This document shows, piece after piece, positions 8,353-16,053 of a DNA stretch of 36,006 nt (the stretch's first letter is position 1; each line of letters opens with the position of its first letter). Origin of the DNA: Planctomycetota bacterium (GTDB lineage: Bacteria > Planctomycetota > Planctomycetia > Pirellulales > PNKZ01). A model generated the notes under the pieces. That model had not been told where the DNA came from. It saw only the letters and a program-made list of their open reading frames with translations, and made no database searches. The stretch spans positions 1 through 36,006 of the forward strand of contig JAFEBQ010000038.1 of NCBI GenBank assembly GCA_018242585.1. The letters are read 5' to 3'. The translations under genes were made by a program, and so were the position numbers.

Positions 8353-9296
8353 TGGCGCACCTCGGCGTGCAATGCGTCGCGGACCATCCATTCGCACAGA
8401 GCCGGCAAGTCGAAGCCCGCTTGCGCTGCCGCGCGGGGGGCCAGACTGGTCGGAGTCAGCCCCGGAATTGTGTTCACTTCGAGCACCCAGGGGCGTCCAG
8501 CGCGGTCGAGCATCAGGTCCACTCGCACCAGCCCGCGGGTGTCGAGCGCGGCAGCGGCCGCGACCGAAACGCTGCGCAAGCGCACGATCTGATCGGCGGG
8601 CAGGCCCGAATCGAATCGGTAAACGGTATCTTCGGCCAGATACTTGGCGTCGTAGTCAAAGACTGGCCCCGGCGCGACGATTTCCAGCAGCGGCAACGGC
8701 TCGCGCCCCAGGATCGTCACCGTGAACTCGCGGCCATCGATCCAAGGCTCGACCAGCACCAGCGGGTCGTACTGGCGGCTGGCGGTGACACACGCGGCAA
8801 GTTGCTCGGCATTGTCCGCGCGGCCGACGCCCAAGCTGGAACCTTGCCCCTCGGGCTTAATGGCCAGGGGCCAGCCCAACGTGGCACATTCACGGGCAAT
8901 CGTGGCCAATACGTCATGCTCGCCGAACTCCATCGCGGTTGGCGTCGGCACCCGGGCTTCGACAAAGCGGTGCTTGGCGGCCGATTTGCTCATGGCCATT
9001 CGCGAGGCGGCTGGCCCGCTGCCGGTGTAAACCACGCTTAGCTCGTCAAGCTGCTGCTGCACGCGGCCGTCTTCACCGGCGCCACCATGCAGGGCGAGAA
9101 AACAAATGTCGAAGCGCGGCCAGTCGATCGAAGTGATCGGCGTATTGAGCGGATCGAATTGCTCGACGCGATGACCCAGGCTGGCGAGGGCCGCGGCGGC
9201 TTCGCTACCGCTGGCCAGACTGACGGCGCGCTCGGCCGAGTCGCCCCCGGCCAACACCGCGATGGAAAGAGTTTCGGACGCTGCGGACCACGACAT
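8349..9296 (-). CDS. ddl: D-alanine--D-alanine ligase
   Basis: 315-residue ATP-grasp enzyme that joins two D-alanines for the peptidoglycan pentapeptide. Motifs: AVLAGGDSAERAVSL near the N-terminus, LALHGGAGEDGRVQ, ATP-binding KPEGQGSSLGVGRA, and the C-terminal metal/ATP loop EVNTIPGLTPTS. Start: AGGAGG (9303-9308 on the minus strand) touches the upstream ATG at 9302, so the ATG at 9296, six bases from the Shine-Dalgarno sequence, is the likely initiator and gives MSWSAASETL. It follows murB by 87 bases and overlaps the ftsQ-like start by four. Confidence 0.95.
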   Translation of the reverse strand: MSWSAASETLSIAVLAGGDSAERAVSLASGSEAAAALASLGHRVEQFDPLNTPITSIDWPRFDICFLALHGGAGEDGRVQQQLDELSVVYTGSGPAASRMAMSKSAAKHRFVEARVPTPTAMEFGEHDVLATIARECATLGWPLAIKPEGQGSSLGVGRADNAEQLAACVTASRQYDPLVLVEPWIDGREFTVTILGREPLPLLEIVAPGPVFDYDAKYLAEDTVYRFDSGLPADQIVRLRSVSVAAAAALDTRGLVRVDLMLDRAGRPWVLEVNTIPGLTPTSLAPRAAAQAGFDLPALCEWMVRDALHAEVRQ

Positions 9297-9302
9297 GGCC
9301 AT

Positions 9303-9308
9303 CCTCCT
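9303..9308 (-). promoter_or_regulatory. Ribosome binding site deciding the ddl start
   Basis: A perfect AGGAGG directly abuts one ATG (9302) and sits six bases from a second in-frame ATG (9296). Normal spacing selects the inner ATG. The same arrangement occurs at 35331-35342. Confidence 0.75.
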
Positions 9309-9383
9309 TGACGGCTGTGACGATGCACCTGTCCCGATCGTTTATCAATGCTGCGGCGCGACGCCTTCCTGGCGGCGCGGCAA

Positions 9384-10262
9384 TTACCAGACGTCGATCT
9401 CGGTTTCTAATTCCACGCCCAGTCGCTCGGCGACCCGGCCGCGGACCATTTCCATCAGCGCCAAGACGTCGGCCGCCTTGGCCCCTTCTTCGGCCACGAT
9501 AAAGTTCGCATGTCGTTCACTGACGATTGCGCCGCCAACATGCGTTCCCTTCAGGCCGGCCTGGTCAATCAACATGCCGGCGCTCATACCGCGCGGATTC
9601 TTGAAGATGCAGCCGGCGCTTTGATGCCCCAAGGGTTGCGTCGACTTCTTCAATATCCATTGTTTTTGCATTCGCTTGGTCAGCGCCTCGGGATCGTCCG
9701 ATTCAAGTTGGAACTCAGCGCCGAGGATGACCAGTTCGTCGAGACCGCTTTGCCGGTAAGCGAAGGTCAGCTCCTCGCGACGCCGCTCAAGGATTTCGCC
9801 CGAGTGGGTCATCACCGTGGCCCGCAGCAGCCATTGGCCGATGTCGCCGCTGCGGCTACCGGCGTTGCCGTGCAACGCGCCGCCGATGGTGCCGGGAATA
9901 CCGACCAGGGTTTCGAGGCCCCCTAGTCCGTTGCCGACGGCGTGGGTGATGACATGCCCCAGCTTGGCAGCCGCGCCGGTCGTGACCTTGGTGCCGGCGA
10001 CGTCGATCTTGCTCAGTTCGTCTCCGCCCAGCTTGATCACCAAGCCACGCACGCCCTCGTCGCGCACCAGCACGTTCGAGCCGCCCCCCAGCAGCCGAAC
10101 CGGAATGTTTTCCTCGCGGCAACGGCGGACCAGCTTGCCAAGCTGTTCGAGTGTTTCGGGTTGCGCAAAGTATTGAGCCGCTCCACCCAGCCGGAACCAG
10201 GTGTGCGGAGCCAGGGGCTCATCGCGCTGAATCAAAGGACCGAAGTCGGTCGCCAAGGGCAT
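9384..10262 (-). CDS. murB: UDP-N-acetylenolpyruvoylglucosamine reductase (MurB)
   Basis: 292-residue FAD enzyme reducing the enolpyruvyl group to lactyl, giving UDP-MurNAc in the cytoplasm. FAD-binding LLGGGSNVLVRDEG (58-70), GIPGTIGGALHGNAG (121-135) and FAYRQSG (167-173) are clear. The active-site block reads SAGCIFKNP with Cys218 where the well-studied enzymes have the proton-donating serine (GS-x-F-x-N/R-P). The C-terminal ETEI carries the family glutamate. Size fits the shorter type II enzymes. ATG 10262 lies inside the end of murC (44-base overlap) with GGGAAG just upstream; a TTG at 10277 is an alternative. Confidence 0.95.
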   Translation of the reverse strand: MPLATDFGPLIQRDEPLAPHTWFRLGGAAQYFAQPETLEQLGKLVRRCREENIPVRLLGGGSNVLVRDEGVRGLVIKLGGDELSKIDVAGTKVTTGAAAKLGHVITHAVGNGLGGLETLVGIPGTIGGALHGNAGSRSGDIGQWLLRATVMTHSGEILERRREELTFAYRQSGLDELVILGAEFQLESDDPEALTKRMQKQWILKKSTQPLGHQSAGCIFKNPRGMSAGMLIDQAGLKGTHVGGAIVSERHANFIVAEEGAKAADVLALMEMVRGRVAERLGVELETEIDVW

Positions 10263-11709
10263 GTGCAAACTTCCCAATATCGCCCGCTCCTAACACGGCG
10301 ACCACGTCGCCGGGGCGTAGGGCGGCATGGACCTGCTCTAGAATGGCGTCAGGTCGATGTTCTTGCAAGACGGGTACACCGAACGCCGAGATTTGCGCCG
10401 CCAGGTCAGCGGCCGTAGCTTCGCCAGGTCGCCAAACCCCCTCGCGGGCTCGATAAACGTCGGCGATCGCCACCAGATCGGCGTCCGCCAGCGCCCGGGC
10501 AAACTCGGCCAACAAGCGCGCAAGGCGGCTGGCCTGATGCGGTTGAAACACGCACCAGAGTCGTCTCTTGGGATAACGCTGGCGGATTGCTGCCAGCGTG
10601 GCGGCGACTTCGGTGGGGTGATGGGCGTAATCGTCGACGATGGCCAGCTCGGTGGTGTCGACGATCGGCTCAACACGTCGTTGCAAGCCGGCAAATCTTT
10701 CTAGCCCAGCGACGATGGCCGCCGATTCCGCGCCGCCGCTAGCGGCCAGCGCCGCCGCCGCCAGGGCGTTGGCGACCATGTGCTGGCCGGGAACCTGGAG
10801 CGCGATGCGGCCAAGCACTTTACTGCTGTGGAGTAGATCGAACTCATAGCAGCCTGCCTGGCTCAAAAGGTTCGTCACCTGCCAATCGGCCGGTGCATCG
10901 ACAGCGAAGCTTTCCCGACGACATTTCGCGTGCCGGACGATTTGCAAAGCGCCGGCGTCTGCTGCGTTGTAAACTAGCAGGCCCTCGGCCGGTAGTAGCG
11001 CCGCAAAGTCGCCAAAGGCTCGCTCAAGATCAGCTTCGTCAGGAAAGCAATCGAAGTGGTCGGGTTCGACATTGAGCAAGGCGGCGCATTGTGGCCGCAG
11101 GTGCAGAAAACCGCGGCGGAATTCGCACGCCTCGACGACCGCCAGGGGGCCGTGCCCTGCGTGCGCGACGGGCGTACCATCGCGCCACGAGGCGCCGACC
11201 ACGAACGTGGGATCGAGCCCGGCGGCCAGCAGGATTTCGGTGGTCATAGCCGTCGTCGTTGACTTGCCGTGTGTGCCGGCGACGGCGAGCGTGGTGTGCT
11301 TCTTAGTCACGCGGCTAAGCATCTCGGCGTAGCTCAGTTGAGGCAGGCCGCGCCGCTCGGCCGCGACGCGCTCGGGATTATCGACCGGGATCGACTGGCT
11401 GTAGACAAGCGTCTCGGCGCTTGCCGGCAAGTACGACGCCGCGTGACCCCGATGGACTTCGATTCCGCTGTCGGCCAGCCAGCACGGCACGTCGGACGCG
11501 CTGTCGGAGCCCGAGATGTGCCAACCTTGCTCGACCAGCACGCGGGCCAGCGCTTGCATGCCCGCGCCGGCGATGCCAACGAGATGCGCCGCTGGCAGCG
11601 AAGTTGCTTCGCGCTGGGATGTTAAAGGGGAAAAGATATTCTGGCTCCGCCGGCTTTTCCGATTGAAGAAACCTGCATGAGGGGTCGATCTACTCTCGGA
11701 CCCGGCCAA
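10219..11709 (-). CDS. murC: UDP-N-acetylmuramate--L-alanine ligase (MurC)
   Basis: Mur ligase adding the first amino acid, L-alanine, to UDP-MurNAc. N-terminal UDP-binding HLVGIAGAGMQALARVL, dinucleotide-like SGSDSASD, P-loop AGTHGKSTTTAM (about 144-155), VVEACEFRRGFLHL, and the hinge and C-terminal region IVDDYAHHPTEVAATL followed by RLWCVFQPHQASR. The start is uncertain. The first in-frame ATG is inside the conserved GAGM, so the gene must begin at a non-ATG codon upstream; the TTG at 11709 (496 residues) is the outer limit and about 40 residues precede the conserved part. First gene of murC-murB-ddl-ftsQ-like on the minus strand, divergent from skp. Confidence 0.94.
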   Translation of the reverse strand: MAGSESRSTPHAGFFNRKSRRSQNIFSPLTSQREATSLPAAHLVGIAGAGMQALARVLVEQGWHISGSDSASDVPCWLADSGIEVHRGHAASYLPASAETLVYSQSIPVDNPERVAAERRGLPQLSYAEMLSRVTKKHTTLAVAGTHGKSTTTAMTTEILLAAGLDPTFVVGASWRDGTPVAHAGHGPLAVVEACEFRRGFLHLRPQCAALLNVEPDHFDCFPDEADLERAFGDFAALLPAEGLLVYNAADAGALQIVRHAKCRRESFAVDAPADWQVTNLLSQAGCYEFDLLHSSKVLGRIALQVPGQHMVANALAAAALAASGGAESAAIVAGLERFAGLQRRVEPIVDTTELAIVDDYAHHPTEVAATLAAIRQRYPKRRLWCVFQPHQASRLARLLAEFARALADADLVAIADVYRAREGVWRPGEATAADLAAQISAFGVPVLQEHRPDAILEQVHAALRPGDVVAVLGAGDIGKFAHALGDRLRSFDSAR

Positions 11710-12109
11710 GGTCCGGGGCGCGTGTCGGTAAAGCTGGGCGCTTTCAGTGTCTGGCGTCGATGTGCCGTAACCGCCAAGTTGCTCGGTGACGTGATGTTAC
11801 GAGGCGCGGGCGGAGCACGTCAAACCGACGTCGCGTGCCAGCACGCCGCGAGCGAGTGCCACCGCAAAACGCCGGAGAAGATCGCCTGATACTGACCTTT
11901 ACCGCATGGGCGGTTTTCGTCAGAATCCCGGCCGATCGGTGCCCCTGGGACTCGGTTAACCGCTCGAACGTCGATCGCCGTGGCGATGGACCGACGGGCA
12001 CGATGGCAAGCCGAAAGCTGGCCACACCCACGACCGCTTGCAGCAGTCAATTCCCACCACCAGGGCGGGGACGGAATCCCGCTAGTCCACACGAATCTGT
12101 CGCGATAGC
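11710..12109. other. Divergent intergenic region without recognisable gene
   Basis: About 400 bases between murC (minus) and the skp-like gene (plus). Both strands have open frames, but their composition is arginine-rich shadow-like sequence with no family similarity. It should hold the promoters of both divergent units, yet I find no convincing -35/-10 pair and no repeat of the families present elsewhere in the window. Confidence 0.5.
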
Positions 12110-12115
12110 AAGGAG
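12110..12115 (+). promoter_or_regulatory. Ribosome binding site supporting a GTG start
   Basis: AAGGAG lies eight bases before GTG 12124, selecting this GTG over the downstream ATG at 12145 for the skp-like gene. Confidence 0.75.
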
Positions 12116-12123
12116 CGCTCACC

Positions 12124-12867
12124 GTGAAGAAATTTGTCTCGATGGCCACGCTCGTGGCAAGCGTCTGGGCAGCCAGTCAGGGCATGCGCGCCGAAGCGCA
12201 ACAAGCTCGTCCGCCCATCGCGGTGATCGACGTCACCGCCATTTTCAAGGACCACTACCGGCTGAAGGCCATGATGAACGATCTGCAGCAGCAGATCGCG
12301 GCCGCCGAGCAGGAAATCCAGAAACAGCGCCAGACCTACGAAGCGCTGGGCGCGAAAATGACCGAAGGGCAATTGAAGCGCGGCTCGCCCGAGTACAAGG
12401 CGCTCGAAGAGCAGCTGCGCAAGATCGAAAGCGAAACCAGCGTGAAGATCGCCCAGCAACGCCGCGACTTCCACGAACAGCAAGCCAAGATGTACTACAG
12501 CGTCTACCAGGAAATCCAGCAGGAAGTGAAACGCTACTGCGAAGCCAATGGGGTGTTTCTGGTGATGCGGTTTCTGGGCGAACAGCCCGATCAGAACGAT
12601 CCGGATCAGCTCTATCGCGACTTGAACCGCTCGGTGGTGCATTACCACCCGCACATCGACATCACCAAGGTGGTGTTGGCGCAACTGAACGCCAACAGCC
12701 CGCCGCCGGTGGCCGGTCCAGTCACACCGGGCGCCCCGGGGCCGAACAACCTGCAACCGCAAGGCATGTCGAACTATGGCGCACAACCGGGCGTCAATCC
12801 TGGCCTGGGGCCGAATCCTGGCGCCACTCGCCCGCAGCAACCGATGGGCATTCCGCAACGTCGCTAG
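12124..12867 (+). CDS. OmpH/Skp-family periplasmic chaperone
   Basis: 247 residues starting at GTG (MKKFVSMATLVASVWAASQG), a cleavable signal peptide probably ending near AEAQQA. The mature part IAVIDVTAIFKDHYRLKAMM is the typical Skp start (V-D-x-x-x-I-F), followed by a long charged coiled coil (about 55-145: QQQIAAAEQEIQKQRQTYEA onward) that forms the tentacles, and a return helix YYSVYQEIQQEVKRYCEANG. Skp holds unfolded outer-membrane proteins on the way to BAM. A Pro/Gly/Asn-rich tail of about 60 residues is an extension not present in the enterobacterial protein. It precedes lpxC and lpxA, echoing the skp-lpxD-fabZ-lpxA order of Proteobacteria. Confidence 0.88.
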   Translation: MKKFVSMATLVASVWAASQGMRAEAQQARPPIAVIDVTAIFKDHYRLKAMMNDLQQQIAAAEQEIQKQRQTYEALGAKMTEGQLKRGSPEYKALEEQLRKIESETSVKIAQQRRDFHEQQAKMYYSVYQEIQQEVKRYCEANGVFLVMRFLGEQPDQNDPDQLYRDLNRSVVHYHPHIDITKVVLAQLNANSPPPVAGPVTPGAPGPNNLQPQGMSNYGAQPGVNPGLGPNPGATRPQQPMGIPQRR

Positions 12868-12897
12868 TCATCGCAGTCTGACGACGTCTGAAAAACC

Positions 12898-12942
12898 GTC
12901 GCGGCTGCGAGCAACATCTCGCGGCCGCGACGCCTTGTTTTG
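12898..12942 (+). terminator. Terminator-like hairpin between skp and lpxC
   Basis: GTCGCGGCTGCGA (12898-12910) pairs with TCGCGGCCGCGAC (12919-12931) over 13 positions with a single G-T wobble and an eight-base loop. It is preceded by AAAAA and followed by a T-rich stretch (CCTTGTTTTG). It fits a Rho-independent terminator or attenuator on the plus strand, about 30 bases after the skp stop. Confidence 0.65.
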
Positions 12943-12982
12943 TGCCCTGGTTCGAGTCTCTGGCATGCGACGGTCTTCCGCG

Positions 12983-13858
12983 ATGATCTCGCCTCGTAAA
13001 CAACGAACCCTGGCCCAGCCAACTGCGGTCGCAGGCTTCGGCTACTGGTCGGGCCGCGATGTACGAGTGGAATTTCGCCCCGCGCCGGCCAACACTGGCG
13101 TCGTCTTTGTGCGGGGCGATCTCACGCAACCGGTGCGAATCGCGGCGCACGTCGGCCATTGCATCGAATCGCCTCGTCGCACGACCTTGCGGGCTGGTGG
13201 CCAGCAGGTCGAAATGGTCGAGCACATCATGGCCGCGCTCGCCGGCTTGCACGTTGACAATTGTGAAATCTGGGTCGACGCCGCCGAGATGCCGGGCTGT
13301 GACGGCTCGAGCCAGCCGTTCGTCGAAGCGATCGTCCGCGCCGGCGTTACGGCTCAGGACGCGCCGCGTGCGGTGGTCACGGTGCGGAATGTAATCCGGC
13401 TGGGTGATGACGAGAGCTGGATCGAAGCCCGGCCCACCACGTCGGCCGGGATGTCGTTGAAATTCAATTTGGACTACGGCGTCGGCACGCCGATTGGCCG
13501 GCAGACGATCACCTTGCCGGTGACGCCCGACTCGTTCCGGCGTGAACTCGCGCCGTGCCGAACATTCATGCTCAAGAGCGAAGCCGACTGGCTGCTGGCC
13601 CAGGGGCTGGGCACGCGGGTCGCGACCAGCGACTTGCTGGTCTTTGGCGCCCAGGGGCCGATCGAGAACACCCTGCGTTTTCGCGACGAATGCGTGCGGC
13701 ATAAAGCGCTCGACCTCGTGGGCGACCTGGCCTTGGCCGGTTGCGACCTGGTGGGACATTTCGTGGCCAATCGGAGCGGGCATCGGCTGAACGCCGAGTT
13801 GGTCCGCGCGGTTTTGGCCGACGCCGCGGCCGCGGGCGATGTGCGCCAGTGCGCCTAG
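12983..13858 (+). CDS. lpxC: UDP-3-O-acyl-N-acetylglucosamine deacetylase (LpxC)
   Basis: 291-residue zinc amidase, committed step of lipid A synthesis. Zinc ligands by alignment of motifs: His81 in EMVEHIMAALAGLHVDNCEI, His240 and Asp244 in VRHKALDLVGDLALAG; His267 in RSGHRLN matches the catalytic histidine; Glu80 matches the general base. PCRTFMLKSEAD lies in the second domain. The first domain begins QPTAVAGFGYWSGRDVRVEF. Start is ATG 12983 (MISPRKQRTL) or ATG 12965; further upstream the frame overlaps skp without similarity. There is no fused FabZ domain, unlike some Bacteroidetes. lpxA follows after 39 bases. Confidence 0.93.
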   Translation: MISPRKQRTLAQPTAVAGFGYWSGRDVRVEFRPAPANTGVVFVRGDLTQPVRIAAHVGHCIESPRRTTLRAGGQQVEMVEHIMAALAGLHVDNCEIWVDAAEMPGCDGSSQPFVEAIVRAGVTAQDAPRAVVTVRNVIRLGDDESWIEARPTTSAGMSLKFNLDYGVGTPIGRQTITLPVTPDSFRRELAPCRTFMLKSEADWLLAQGLGTRVATSDLLVFGAQGPIENTLRFRDECVRHKALDLVGDLALAGCDLVGHFVANRSGHRLNAELVRAVLADAAAAGDVRQCA

Positions 13859-13897
13859 CACACCGATGATCATTCACTAGCGGGAAAGGCACTTGCC

Positions 13898-14707
13898 ATG
13901 ACATGCACGATTGCCGACCACGCCATTATCGATTCACGATCTGAGATCGCCGACGATGTCGAGATCGGTCCCTTCTGTGTGATCGGACCCCACGTTCGCA
14001 TCGGCCGCGGCACGCGACTGGAAAATAACGTCACGCTGACCGGTCACGTGATGATCGGCGAGCAGAATCAAATTCACGCGAACGTGGTGATCGGCGGCCC
14101 GCCACAAGACCTGAGCTATCACGGCGGCGAGACCTGTGTGCAGATTGGCCACCGGAACATCATCCGCGAAGGGGTCACGATCAACCGCGCCACCGAGAAG
14201 GAAGCCGGCATCACCTCGCTGGGTGACGACAACTTCCTGATGGCCAATAGCCACGTTGCGCACGATTGCCGGCTGGGCAATCATATCGTGATCACCAACG
14301 GCACGCTGCTGGGCGGGCACGTGCATGTCGATGATTACGCCGCGCTGTCGGGTGGCTGCGCGGTGCATCATTACTCGTCGATCGGTCAATACAGTTTTGT
14401 GGCCGGCCTGAGTCGGGTGTTGCACGATGTGCCCCCGTTCATGCTGGTCGAGGGGCATCCCTCGCGGCCGCGCTGTATTAACGTCGTGGCGCTGAAGCGA
14501 CACAACTTCTCGGACGCGGCGATCGACGCGCTGGCCGAGGCGCATCGGCTGTTGTATCGCGCCAAGATCGGCCTGCAACAAACGCGTGACACGCTACGCA
14601 ACAAGTTTCAGTTGACGCCCCAGGTGTTGGCGCTGTTGGAATTCGTGCGTCAACAGCAAGACGGCAAGCATGGTCGGGCTCGGGAATCGGCGCGGAGGGC
14701 TGCATGA
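13898..14707 (+). CDS. lpxA: Acyl-ACP--UDP-N-acetylglucosamine O-acyltransferase (LpxA)
   Basis: 269-residue left-handed beta-helix acyltransferase. Hexapeptide repeats fill about 5-165 (VEIGPFCVIGPHVRIGRGTR and onward). GGPPQDLSYHGG matches the LpxA substrate loop. SHVAHDCRLGNH contains His122, equivalent to catalytic His125 of E. coli, and GCAVHHYSSIGQYSFVAGLS precedes the C-terminal helices (KRHNFS, then a helical tail). Normal length is about 260. AAAGG lies eight bases before ATG 13898. The downstream oxidoreductase starts inside its stop codon (ATGA), a sign of coupling. Confidence 0.95.
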   Translation: MTCTIADHAIIDSRSEIADDVEIGPFCVIGPHVRIGRGTRLENNVTLTGHVMIGEQNQIHANVVIGGPPQDLSYHGGETCVQIGHRNIIREGVTINRATEKEAGITSLGDDNFLMANSHVAHDCRLGNHIVITNGTLLGGHVHVDDYAALSGGCAVHHYSSIGQYSFVAGLSRVLHDVPPFMLVEGHPSRPRCINVVALKRHNFSDAAIDALAEAHRLLYRAKIGLQQTRDTLRNKFQLTPQVLALLEFVRQQQDGKHGRARESARRAA

Positions 14708-15822
14708 GGCCAATCAGGATCGCGGTCGTGGGGGGCGGCCACCTCGGTAAGATTCACACTCGTATTCTCCAGACGCTGCCCCAGTTCCAATTGGCCGGCG
14801 TGGTCGAACCCATCGCCGCCAGCCGTGAAGCCGTGGCCCAGCAGTTCAAGGTGCCGGTGTTCGATCGATTGGCCGCCGTGCGCGAGCAGATCGATGCGGC
14901 CGTAGTGGCGGCGCCCACTTGCACCCATCACGATCTTGGGCTCGAACTGTTGAACGCCGGGCTGCATGTGTTCATGGAAAAGCCGCTGGCCCCGTCGCAC
15001 GACGAGGCTTCGGACCTGGTCGATGCCGCGCGAGCCGGCCGCCGCGTGCTGCAAGTCGGCCACGTCGAACGATTCAACCCGGCCTGGAGCGCCACGCTCG
15101 GCCAGGTGCGTGATCCGAAATACATCGAGGGGGTCCGCCGCGGGCCGTTCTCGTTCCGCTCGACCGACATCGGCGTGGTCTTGGACTTGATGATCCACGA
15201 CATCGATCTGGTGTTGTCGATTGTCCATTCGCGCGTCCGTGGCGTCAGCGCGCTGGGCGTGGCCTTGTTCGGCCAGCAGGAAGACATCGCCCACGCACGA
15301 ATTGAGTTCGAGAATGGCTGCATCGCGCAACTGAGCGCATCGCGGGCCAGCCATCAACCGGCCCGGACGATGCAGCTTTGGTCGCAACAGGCCTTTGCCG
15401 CGGTCGATTTCTCGACCCGCACGGCATCGATCGTGCGGCCCAGCGACGAAATCTTGCGCCACGAGCTCGATGTTCACACCTTGCCGGCCGAGCAGAAGGC
15501 CGCACTCAAGGATCGACTGCTCACGGAACATCTGCCGGTCGAGGTGCTCGAGTCACCGCCGGTCGACGCGATTACGGCCGAGTTGATCGACTTTGCCGAA
15601 AGCGTCGCTCAGGGACGCATGCCGCGCGTGTCGGGCGAACACGGCCGCAACGCCGTGGCCGTCGCCGAACAAGTGCTGCAAAGCATCGCCCAGCATCAAT
15701 GGGACGGCCAAGCCGATGGCCGCGTCGGGCCGCTGCTACAGCCGCAACGCTTGGTCATTCCCTCGCCGCACTTCTTGTCGCGTCCGGCCAGCGTCCCGGC
15801 CGACCGCCGCGCGGCGGGATGA
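14704..15822 (+). CDS. Gfo/Idh/MocA-family NAD(P)-dependent oxidoreductase, lpxA-linked
   Basis: 372 residues. The N-terminal Rossmann fold begins IAVVGGGHLGKIHTRIL (G-G-G-H-L-G). The catalytic lysine motif FMEKPLAPS, GHVERFNPAW and the His/Asp helix LMIHDIDLVLS follow in the order expected for this sugar dehydrogenase family. Translational coupling to lpxA suggests a lipid A or nucleotide-sugar role. In bacteria with GlcN3N-containing lipid A, a Gfo/Idh protein (GnnA) oxidises UDP-GlcNAc at C3 for a partner aminotransferase (GnnB), but no GnnB-like gene is adjacent here, so the substrate is inferred only. About 45 C-terminal residues are a family-atypical tail. Confidence 0.88.
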   Translation: MRPIRIAVVGGGHLGKIHTRILQTLPQFQLAGVVEPIAASREAVAQQFKVPVFDRLAAVREQIDAAVVAAPTCTHHDLGLELLNAGLHVFMEKPLAPSHDEASDLVDAARAGRRVLQVGHVERFNPAWSATLGQVRDPKYIEGVRRGPFSFRSTDIGVVLDLMIHDIDLVLSIVHSRVRGVSALGVALFGQQEDIAHARIEFENGCIAQLSASRASHQPARTMQLWSQQAFAAVDFSTRTASIVRPSDEILRHELDVHTLPAEQKAALKDRLLTEHLPVEVLESPPVDAITAELIDFAESVAQGRMPRVSGEHGRNAVAVAEQVLQSIAQHQWDGQADGRVGPLLQPQRLVIPSPHFLSRPASVPADRRAAG

Positions 15823-15872
15823 CTCATAGCGTCACAACGCCGCTGATTAGAATTGCATCGGCGGCCAGAGCA

Positions 15873-16006
15873 AACCCTTCTCCCCCGGGGAGAAGGTGGC
15901 GGCGGTAGCCGACGGATGAGGGTCGCGCCTCAGGCTGATGTCGCACTCGATTGAGACTGGACCCTCATCCGGCCTTCGGCCACCTTCTCCCGAGGGGAGA
16001 AGGGTT
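15873..16006. repeat. Paired inverted repeat between convergent genes
   Basis: Arm 1 (15873-15924) and arm 2 (15960-16006) are near-perfect reverse complements, both holding the sub-palindrome CTTCTCCC...GGGAGAAG and a GGATGAGGGTC end. Each arm can fold alone and the two arms can pair. The element lies between the Gfo/Idh gene (plus) and the EF-G paralogue (minus), so its hairpins may also end transcription from both sides. It resembles dispersed intergenic palindromic repeats; its copy number in the genome cannot be seen here. Confidence 0.8.
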
Positions 16007-16053
16007 GCTGCATGCTCGGTGATGATGGAGAGCAGAACCATTGCGCCGGCCGC

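Noticed and set aside
11835..12881. 348-codon open frame on the plus strand overlapping the skp-like gene
   Set aside because: Arginine/glycine-rich translation without family motifs; the Skp frame in the same DNA has a ribosome site, signal peptide and coiled coil.
12794..13873. 359-codon open frame on the minus strand opposite lpxC
   Set aside because: Mirror of lpxC codon structure; no motifs or ribosome site.
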